20,584 nt of DNA from Prolixibacteraceae bacterium (GTDB taxonomy: Bacteria > Bacteroidota > Bacteroidia > Bacteroidales > Prolixibacteraceae): positions 1-20,584 of the forward strand of contig DPCJ01000073.1 in assembly GCA_003516705.1 (NCBI GenBank), written 5' to 3'. The notes beneath the pieces were generated by a model, which ran no database searches, was not told the DNA's origin, and saw nothing but the letters and a program-made list of their open reading frames with translations. A program made the position numbers and the translations under genes. Shown here piece after piece: positions 14,488 through 20,584 of the stretch (position 1 is the first letter of the stretch; the number at the start of each line of letters is the position of its first letter).

Positions 14488-17400
14488 CTAAAAAGTTAAA
14501 TCGACTCCGAATGAAATGAGCCGCGAGGGTAAATAGCGGTTCTGATGGTCAACACCGCGCATCAGCACGCCGCCGCCAATTTCGGGGTCAATTCCTGAAT
14601 AACGGGTGAGCGTAAAAACATTCTGAATGCTTGTGTACAACCTTGCGTTTTTTATGGCAGCTTTTTGCGTAAGGCGTTCAGGCAAAGTGTAGCCAACGGA
14701 AAGGTTTTTCAGTTTCAGGTAATCACCGCTTTCGACCATAAAACCCGAAACAGTGGAGTAGTTTTTGTTTGCCGCGCCGTCGCCGATAAACGAGCCATTG
14801 CCATCGACATAACCCACCCTTGGAAACTCAGTAACAGTTGTGTTGTTCTCACCAAAACAAGATGTTTCGAAAATATCAGATGTGGTATTATCCGAGCTGA
14901 ACATCTGCGTGTATGGTTTTACAAGGTTCATAATATCGAAACCAAAAGCGCCCTGAAATACAGCACTCAAATCAAAGCCTTTGTATTCAAGATTTACATT
15001 CAACCCAAAAATCATTTTAGGCCAGGGATTGCCGATAAACTGACGCGAAAGTGGGGTCACCCGCCCCTGTCCGTTATCATCAAAAATCAAATCGCCAACG
15101 CCTGTTTGTTCTTTCTGGTAATAGATTCCGATGGGTTGACCATCGAGATTCAACGGCTGCCCCGTAACCGGGTCGAAACTTGTGTGCGTTGCATTTTGTA
15201 CTTTCCAGGCAACCAAAGCGCGCTGGTTGTATTCATCAACTTGTGTCTGATTTTGGAAAAGACCCAACACTTTATATCCGTAAAACATACTCATCGGTGA
15301 GCTATCCTGCGTTCTGGAAACCAGGTTCCATGCGTTATCTAATCCTTCGTCGATAGGATTTGCACCCGGCTCATCGCCAATTTGTTTTACAAGATTGCTG
15401 TTGAACGAGGCGTTTGTGTTGATTGTGTAACGGAAATCGTGCTTTTTGTCGGTCCAGCCGATTGAAATTTCGTGCCCCTGGTTCTCAACCAAACCGGCGT
15501 TAAAATAAACAGGAACTGTATTTGCCGGGTCATCGCTGCTGAAATAGTAGCTCATTCCGGCCGATAATGGCAGGTCGCCACGGTAAAGCATATCTTTTGT
15601 CTGGCGGTTGTAATAATCGTACGAAGCAGTTAACCTGTTTTTAAGAAAAGTTAAATCGAGACCCAAATCAATCTGGTTAATTTCTTCCCATTTCAGCGAT
15701 TGATTGCCAAACACAGCAAGCCAGTAGCCGGCCTGTTGTGTTGAGGTGCCATCAAACGAGTGGCTGATTCCTGTTCCCGACCAGGTTGACTGGTACATAA
15801 ACTGGGGTACGCTCATGTCGTTGCCCAAAATACCCCAGCTTGCCCGGATTTTGGCATTGTCGAGCCAGTTTTCTGTTACCGGTTTCATAAAATTTTCTTC
15901 ACTGATGCGCCATCCGGCATTAATTGACGGGAAATATCCCCAGCGGTTATCCCCAACAAAACGGTCGGAAGCATCGGCCCTGAAATTGGCCGTGAGCAGA
16001 TATTTACCCAAATAACTGTAATTGATACGGCCAAAATATGAAACGCGTCTTTCCTGTGGCAAATAATCCGAAGCATCTTTGGTTGGACCTGCCGATGATA
16101 AAGCAATGGACTCGGCAACCGGAATGGAAAAATCATACGCAGTAACACTCAGGTGGTAGCCGTCGCGTTTCCAGATTTCGGTTCCTGCCATTGCCTTCAG
16201 ACTGTGGTCGCCAAACAGCTTATCGTAGGTGATTACCGAGTTAAACATGAGGTTTTGCATGGTGCCTGCGTAAGCATTTAGCCGCTGTGGCGCCACCTGC
16301 ACAGGGCCAAAATCCTTGTATTCGGTAAAAGTATTTTTCGAAAAGGCCGTGAATTCACCGGCTCCGGTAATTTTCAAATCCAATCCTTTTATGAAACTGA
16401 TATTCAGATATGCCTGGGCATTCAACGAATAATTGTTGTCGTTAAAAACATGGAAAGCATCTTCCAATCCTGCAAAGTTCGGACCGCTGCCCACCTTGTC
16501 GTTTGTTTTGGCAAAGTCGCCATTTTCGTCGTAAACCGGCGAAACCGGCACAGTGCGAAACGGAATAGTATGGTTGTAAATCGAAGAAGATGTGGCAGGA
16601 TTTGTTTTTGTGGCACTGCCATAAATCGATTCGCCAATGGTAATGTGTTCGTTAAACTTATGGTCGATGTTGTTGCGGAACGAAAAACGGTCGGCTTTTG
16701 TGTCCATGTAAACGCCCTTTTCGCTTAGGTAACCACCCGACAAAAAGAAGCTTGTTTTTTCGGATTTGGAAGCAATCGAAAGATTGTATTCCTGTTCAAT
16801 ACCCGTGTCGAACATTACATCCATCCAGTCGGTGTCGGGAAGGTCGCTGATGCCTGAAGCACCGAGAACATCAAGTGTGCTGCCGGTTCCAAATGCATCG
16901 CGGGCGCGAATCCAATCTTCTGTATTCAGCAATTCAATATTGGTTGTAACATTCCGCACACCAAAACGTGCGTTGGTGCTGATGGTGGCTTTTTCACCTT
17001 CTTTGCCGCGTTTGGTGGTAACGAGAATCACACCGCCTGCTGCGCGCGAACCATAAATTGCAGCCGAACCGGCATCTTTCAGAATTTCAACCGATTCAAC
17101 ATCGCGCATATTGAAATTAAAACCAGTTTCCTGCGGAACTCCGTCAACAATATATAGTGGACTCATGCCATTAAGCGAACCGGCACCGCGGATTATAATG
17201 TCGGCGGCGCTTCCCGGTGAACCTTCGCTTTTGGTCACCATCACACCCGCAGCCATTCCGCTTAACGACTCGGCAAGACTTTTTGATGAAAAATCTTTTA
17301 CATCATCGGCTCTCACAGTTGAAACTGAACCTGTAAGTTCCGACCGTTTTTGAGTACCGTAACCCACAACCACCACCTCATCGAGCGATTTTACATCTTC

Positions 17401-17712
17401 CTGTAAAACAACCTGAAAAACACTTTTTTCGGCAGAGATAATTTCCTTGTAAGGTTTAAATCCGATGTAGGTAACGTTGAGGGTACTGCCAACCGGAGCC
17501 GTTAATTTAAAATTTCCGTTCACATCGGTAACAGTCCCGGCTTTCATAATCCCAGAGACTGTTGCAGTAACCGAAGCCCCGATAATTGTTTCGTTGCTGG
17601 TGTCAGAAACGCTTCCTGATATTGTTTTAGTTTCCTGTGCATTAACATTTAAAGCCGAAAAACAGCATAAAACAATCAATGCATAATAAATAACTGATTT
17701 TAGGTTATTCAT
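14488..17712 (-). CDS. SusC/RagA family TonB-dependent outer-membrane transporter (PUL)
   Basis: 1074 residues. Signal peptide to about residue 25 (SALNVNA), a carboxypeptidase-regulatory-like domain (about 30-104), then the highly typical DEVVVVGYG (111-119). The plug (about 120-240) carries IIIRGAGS, LYIVDGVP and SRAAGGVILVTTKRG. The outer-membrane barrel ends with a terminal Phe (LISFGVDLTF). There is no STN domain. It forms the import channel with the downstream SusD and lies second in an operon headed by a secreted protein with a T9SS-like tail. The 92-base gap upstream, ending in a pyrimidine-rich leader, leaves room for a separate promoter or for attenuation. It is well diverged from the SusC at 6436-9489, so the two systems probably have different ligands. 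Confidence 0.95.
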   Translation of the reverse strand: MNNLKSVIYYALIVLCCFSALNVNAQETKTISGSVSDTSNETIIGASVTATVSGIMKAGTVTDVNGNFKLTAPVGSTLNVTYIGFKPYKEIISAEKSVFQVVLQEDVKSLDEVVVVGYGTQKRSELTGSVSTVRADDVKDFSSKSLAESLSGMAAGVMVTKSEGSPGSAADIIIRGAGSLNGMSPLYIVDGVPQETGFNFNMRDVESVEILKDAGSAAIYGSRAAGGVILVTTKRGKEGEKATISTNARFGVRNVTTNIELLNTEDWIRARDAFGTGSTLDVLGASGISDLPDTDWMDVMFDTGIEQEYNLSIASKSEKTSFFLSGGYLSEKGVYMDTKADRFSFRNNIDHKFNEHITIGESIYGSATKTNPATSSSIYNHTIPFRTVPVSPVYDENGDFAKTNDKVGSGPNFAGLEDAFHVFNDNNYSLNAQAYLNISFIKGLDLKITGAGEFTAFSKNTFTEYKDFGPVQVAPQRLNAYAGTMQNLMFNSVITYDKLFGDHSLKAMAGTEIWKRDGYHLSVTAYDFSIPVAESIALSSAGPTKDASDYLPQERRVSYFGRINYSYLGKYLLTANFRADASDRFVGDNRWGYFPSINAGWRISEENFMKPVTENWLDNAKIRASWGILGNDMSVPQFMYQSTWSGTGISHSFDGTSTQQAGYWLAVFGNQSLKWEEINQIDLGLDLTFLKNRLTASYDYYNRQTKDMLYRGDLPLSAGMSYYFSSDDPANTVPVYFNAGLVENQGHEISIGWTDKKHDFRYTINTNASFNSNLVKQIGDEPGANPIDEGLDNAWNLVSRTQDSSPMSMFYGYKVLGLFQNQTQVDEYNQRALVAWKVQNATHTSFDPVTGQPLNLDGQPIGIYYQKEQTGVGDLIFDDNGQGRVTPLSRQFIGNPWPKMIFGLNVNLEYKGFDLSAVFQGAFGFDIMNLVKPYTQMFSSDNTTSDIFETSCFGENNTTVTEFPRVGYVDGNGSFIGDGAANKNYSTVSGFMVESGDYLKLKNLSVGYTLPERLTQKAAIKNARLYTSIQNVFTLTRYSGIDPEIGGGVLMRGVDHQNRYLPSRLISFGVDLTF

Positions 17713-17804
17713 AGCGATAAGTTGTATGGCTTGATGAAAAAAAGATAAAAAAGAAAAAGCGAAGCGTTAAAACCCCGCCTTTTCAATGTAAAACACTAAA
17801 AAAT
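17713..17804 (-). promoter_or_regulatory. T-rich leader between secreted protein gene and susC
   Basis: Read on the minus strand, this 92-base gap contains AAAAGGCGGGG, then AACGCTTCGC, followed by a long pyrimidine tract with three T runs (CTTTTTCTTTTTTATC and further T's) close to the susC start. A weak GCG/CGC hairpin before the T tract could act as a leaky terminator, lowering or tuning susC expression relative to the first gene. The stem is poor, so this is only a suggestion. Confidence 0.3.
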
Positions 17805-18626
17805 TTATTTCATTGATTTGATAACCTTGACCGATTCTGAAGTTCCATCGGCCTTGATTGTTCTGTGAATGAACAACCCTGTTTCAGGTTCTTTTGAAAG
17901 CCTGGCTCCCTGTACGTTGTAATACTCATGACTAATCACCGGGGATTCGGGTTTTGTAATATCCGAAATGGCAGTAACCACGGAGCAAGGAAGTGTATAT
18001 CCTTTTTCAGGTGTGTTGTTCGAAAAGAAAAGGCCACCGTCATAATCATCGCTGTAAAACTCTGTGCTGGTTTTGGTTCCGGTGTACGGAAGTGTTTTAA
18101 AGATGGCGCCGGTACCCGGGTCAATTGCAGTTCCACCCGGTATTTCGGCAGGCCACATCCACCATCCGGCTCCAGGATTGGTTGCTGTAAACTCAAAACC
18201 AAATACCTGTCCGTAAATGAATACCACTGAATCAATTCCGGTTGCAGCAGTTACATCCATTGTCGATGCTATCTGTTTGATATTCCAGGTAGCACCGAAA
18301 ATATTGCCTTTAATTTGTTTCAACCTGTTTGTTCCACCACTTACATCGCCGTAATTAGTCCATTTATTAATGGCCAGAGCTCGGGTGGCACCTGCTGCTG
18401 TTGGCGTTGCTTTCAGCCAGTTTTCGAATGGAGTTCCGGTTACATCAACTGCAAAAGTGAAAGTCTGGTCCACTTCAATGTCGTTTGATGCGGCCCACGT
18501 GCCGGTTGCACAGTCCCATTTTACAATGTAAAATCCGTTGGCATCTTTCGGATTGTTCAGATTTTGTGCGGCAGCACCAAAAACAAACAATAATAAAGTA
18601 ATAGCCGATAAAGTAAATGTTCTCAT
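17805..18626 (-). CDS. Secreted protein with T9SS-type C-terminal tail, candidate surface glycan-binding protein
   Basis: 273 residues, family not recognised. Signal peptide MRTFTLSAITLLLFVFGAAA, then QNLNN. The body (about 30-215) is rich in Gly, Thr and aromatic residues with alternating beta-type patterns (YIVKWDCATGTW, TFTFAVDVTG, SVVFIYGQVFGFEFT, GWWMWPAEI), suggesting a beta-sandwich. There are two Cys in the mature protein (C39, C214), which could pair. Residues 232-273 (SHEYYNVQGARLSKEPETG...) match the YNxxGxxL...GLFI pattern of Bacteroidota T9SS sorting tails, so it is probably exported to the surface or released. It has no catalytic motif that I can see. Being first in the operon ahead of SusC/SusD and GH97, it is best read as a surface-exposed substrate binder in the position of SusE/F-type proteins, but it is not a SusE/F homologue by anything visible. 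Confidence 0.8.
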   Translation of the reverse strand: MRTFTLSAITLLLFVFGAAAQNLNNPKDANGFYIVKWDCATGTWAASNDIEVDQTFTFAVDVTGTPFENWLKATPTAAGATRALAINKWTNYGDVSGGTNRLKQIKGNIFGATWNIKQIASTMDVTAATGIDSVVFIYGQVFGFEFTATNPGAGWWMWPAEIPGGTAIDPGTGAIFKTLPYTGTKTSTEFYSDDYDGGLFFSNNTPEKGYTLPCSVVTAISDITKPESPVISHEYYNVQGARLSKEPETGLFIHRTIKADGTSESVKVIKSMK

Positions 18627-18883
18627 AGTCTTTTGATTTTAATTAATAACTGATGTAAAGATAGAGCCTGAAACACGGGAAAATTCAGACAGTGAACAGT
18701 AATATCGATTTATTCAAAACCTATACAATTGATATAATGAGCATTACAATTATTTTTTCGTTTCAAAATATAGATTTATCGGATAAAAACAGCCTGATTT
18801 TGTCTGAAAAACAGGGAAAAACAGGCGGTTAGAAAGGCACTAAAATCCATAGTTCAATTTGAATTTGTAAATTCACCCTGAGT
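18627..18883. promoter_or_regulatory. Divergent control region of the alpha-glucan PUL
   Basis: 257 bases with no gene between the minus-strand operon and the GH87-like gene. Minus strand: TATCTTTA (18663-18656) differs by one base from TAnnTTTG and lies about 30 bases before the start of the first operon gene. Plus strand: TGAATTTG (18859-18866), also one mismatch, lies 18 bases before the ATG at 18884. Between them lies a cluster of AAAAACAG repeats (18785-18825, separate entry). The middle part (about 18690-18780) is AT-rich without clear structure. Confidence 0.5.
18785..18825 (+). repeat. Three AAAAACAG direct repeats, candidate operator
   Basis: AAAAACAG begins at 18785, 18807 and 18817; the last two copies extend to AAAAACAGG. 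The offsets are 22 and 10 bases, close to two helical turns and one, so all three would face the same side of the DNA. They sit 34 bases upstream of the plus-strand -7-like element. This could be the binding site of the locus regulator, which is not in the window. Short A-rich repeats can also arise by chance. Confidence 0.35.
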
Positions 18884-20584
18884 ATGAAACAAAACAAAAA
18901 AATGATCAGAAAATATTTATTATTTATTGCCCTGCTTTTGTGTGGGTTTTTGAATTCAACTGCCCAAAGTATAGCGTTTCCCGACGACGAACGCGAACGG
19001 GGTTATTTTGAACGCCCTTATTTGAGGTACGAAGCTGAACCCGGAAAATGTGAAACAAACGGAACCTTGCTGCAACCCACTTCCGACCAGCGCGAAATAC
19101 AGACTGAAGCCTCTAACTTCACAGCTGTTCAGCTAATTACGAACGGTTCGTTTATTCAATGGACAAACGAAAAAGCCGCAGATGGACTAACCCTGCGTTT
19201 TTCGTTGCCCGACAGCAGCGATGGCAAAGGAACACAAGGCACTCTGGCGCTGTATGTTAACGATACTTTCGTGCAAAACATCACGCTTAACTCCTACTGG
19301 GCATGGCAGTACATTCTGAAAACAGGCAGCAAATACCCCGACAACACACCCGATGCATCAATCAAATTCCCGCGAATGCGTTTCGACGAACTACATTTGA
19401 AACTTGAAAGTAAAATCGCGTCTAATGCAGTGCTCAGGCTGGTAAAGGCCGATGAAAATGAAATTCCTTACACCATAGATTTTATAGAGCTTGAAGAGGT
19501 ACCTGGAGTTGTAACTTTTGAATCGATTCAGGATACAAACAAAATTGTCTATTCGCCTGAAAAGGGAAAACTGCAATATTTTGTATCGCAAAACAAAGGG
19601 AAAACCATTTATTTACCTGCGGGGAAATACGAAGTGGATGGCCGGATTATTATTTCGGGCTACGGCACAAAACTCATCGGGGCCGGAATGTGGCATACCG
19701 AAATTTATTTTAATGCTTCGTCGGATGACAGAAGTACTTACAGTCAGCGCGGTATTGAAACTTACGCCGGCAATGTGGTTCTTGAAGGCGTATTTCTGAA
19801 TACGGTGAACAACAAACGATACTACAACAACGACTCGCGATACCAGGTTGGAAAAGGCGTAATGGGAAGTTTTGGTTCAAATTCTATTATCAGAAATGTT
19901 TGGATTGAACATTTTGAATGTGGCGGCTGGATTGAAGGCGCCAATAATCTGACCGTTCAGCACTGCCGTTTCCGCAACAATTACGCAGATGGAATTAACC
20001 TCGCATACGGCTGCAAAAACTCTGTGGTGGAACATTGCAGCTACCGAAACAACGGCGACGATGATATTGCTTCGTGGTCGCGGGCCGACCGCAATTGTGA
20101 GAACAACATTTTCAGGTACAGCACTTCAGAAAACAACTGGCGCGCTTCGGGTCTCGGCTTTTTTGGCGGAAAGCAAAACAAAGCACACAACATTGTAATT
20201 ACCGACGCCATGGAAGCCGGGTTCCGTGTAACCTGCGATTTCCCGGGGATGCCATTCAGCAGCGAAGGCTACAGCGAGTTCTACAATATTTCGGTGTACA
20301 GAGGCGGCGTGACGAGCGGTGTGGCCGGAATTGGCGGCGATTTATGGGGAAACCAGCAGGGCGCTTTGCACATCAACAGCAGCACCCAGTACGATTTACA
20401 AAATATCAAAATCTATAATATCGATTTGTACGACTCAAAAAACGACGCTGTTTTTATTGGCAGTGGAACAAAAACCATTAAAAATCTGCAATTAAAAAAT
20501 ATAAATATTCACGGAACCGGACGCTACGGTATTCTTTTCAGCGGAGCCAAAGGAAACGGATTATATTGCAACATCAGTTATGAA
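18884..20584 (+). CDS. GH87-like alpha-1,3-glucanase/mycodextranase with N-terminal CBM35-like domain (3' end cut off)
   Basis: The frame is open from the ATG at 18884 to the window edge, giving 567 residues without a stop; an alternative in-frame ATG is at 18902. The signal peptide ends NSTA-Q (about residue 27). Residues about 48-206 look like a CBM35/CBM6-type beta-sandwich (YEAE at 49-52, GSFIQW, LALYVNDTFV, DFIELEEV). From about 238 (KTIYLPAGKYEVDG) the protein is a right-handed parallel beta-helix. D369 in YADGIN and D392-D393 in NNGDDDIASWS have the 23/24-residue spacing that I recall for the three essential aspartates of GH87 alpha-1,3-glucanases. GH28, GH49 and pectate-lyase-like helices are the alternatives. 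Predicted role: extracellular endo-cleavage of alpha-1,3-glucan or nigeran, feeding the divergent SusC/SusD/GH97 operon. Whether a T9SS tail follows cannot be seen. Confidence 0.75.
   Translation, partial: MKQNKKMIRKYLLFIALLLCGFLNSTAQSIAFPDDERERGYFERPYLRYEAEPGKCETNGTLLQPTSDQREIQTEASNFTAVQLITNGSFIQWTNEKAADGLTLRFSLPDSSDGKGTQGTLALYVNDTFVQNITLNSYWAWQYILKTGSKYPDNTPDASIKFPRMRFDELHLKLESKIASNAVLRLVKADENEIPYTIDFIELEEVPGVVTFESIQDTNKIVYSPEKGKLQYFVSQNKGKTIYLPAGKYEVDGRIIISGYGTKLIGAGMWHTEIYFNASSDDRSTYSQRGIETYAGNVVLEGVFLNTVNNKRYYNNDSRYQVGKGVMGSFGSNSIIRNVWIEHFECGGWIEGANNLTVQHCRFRNNYADGINLAYGCKNSVVEHCSYRNNGDDDIASWSRADRNCENNIFRYSTSENNWRASGLGFFGGKQNKAHNIVITDAMEAGFRVTCDFPGMPFSSEGYSEFYNISVYRGGVTSGVAGIGGDLWGNQQGALHINSSTQYDLQNIKIYNIDLYDSKNDAVFIGSGTKTIKNLQLKNINIHGTGRYGILFSGAKGNGLYCNISYE

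Noticed and set aside
14665..15300. Plus-strand open frame (211 codons) opposite the second susC
   Set aside because: It is a shadow of the SusC barrel region, with no start context and no protein-like domain pattern.
19391..19591. Minus-strand short open frame inside the GH87-like gene
   Set aside because: It is antisense to an uninterrupted, motif-bearing frame running from 18884 to the window end.
1..20584. CRISPR arrays, tRNA or rRNA genes, insertion sequences
   Set aside because: No regularly spaced repeats, cloverleaf-like segments, rRNA-like stretches or transposase-like frames were recognised in reading the window.

Overview
The window looks like a chromosomal segment of a Bacteroidota bacterium. 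The evidence is two SusC/SusD outer-membrane pairs, lipoprotein signal peptides, a C-terminal tail resembling a type IX secretion signal, and TAnnTTTG-like promoter elements in place of E. coli-type ones. The mix of genes would suit a free-living Marinilabiliales/Prolixibacteraceae-type polysaccharide degrader, but that placement is an impression and not a measurement.

Left part (1-5059): an AT-rich non-coding flank with REP-like fragments leads into an AT-rich gene with a C-terminal PD-(D/E)XK nuclease-like domain (388-1707), probably acquired by transfer. Next come a secreted M28 metallopeptidase on the minus strand, the enoyl-ACP reductase FabI with a strong terminator, and a small secreted, extremely phenylalanine-rich protein of unknown function.

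Middle part (5064-10453): a two-gene susC-susD operon on the minus strand with no enzyme attached. A secreted PIG-L family deacetylase is divergent from it.

Right part (10563-20584): an enzyme-bearing polysaccharide utilisation locus. A minus-strand operon reads: secreted protein with a T9SS-like tail, SusC, SusD, GH97 lipoprotein. Diverging from it at 18884 and running off the window is a secreted protein with a CBM35-like domain followed by a right-handed beta-helix. Its ADGIN and GDDD motifs point to GH87 (alpha-1,3-glucanase/mycodextranase). The GH97 has the catalytic glutamate pattern of the inverting, SusB-type alpha-glucosidase subgroup. Together these predict uptake and breakdown of an alpha-1,3-linked glucan (fungal wall alpha-glucan, mutan-like polymer or nigeran): GH87 cuts outside the cell, SusC/SusD import the oligosaccharides, and GH97 releases glucose. 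No regulator lies in the window. The 257-base divergent control region carries three AAAAACAG repeats spaced about two helical turns and one helical turn apart. The substrate assignment is inference; the domain calls rest on motifs visible in the translations.
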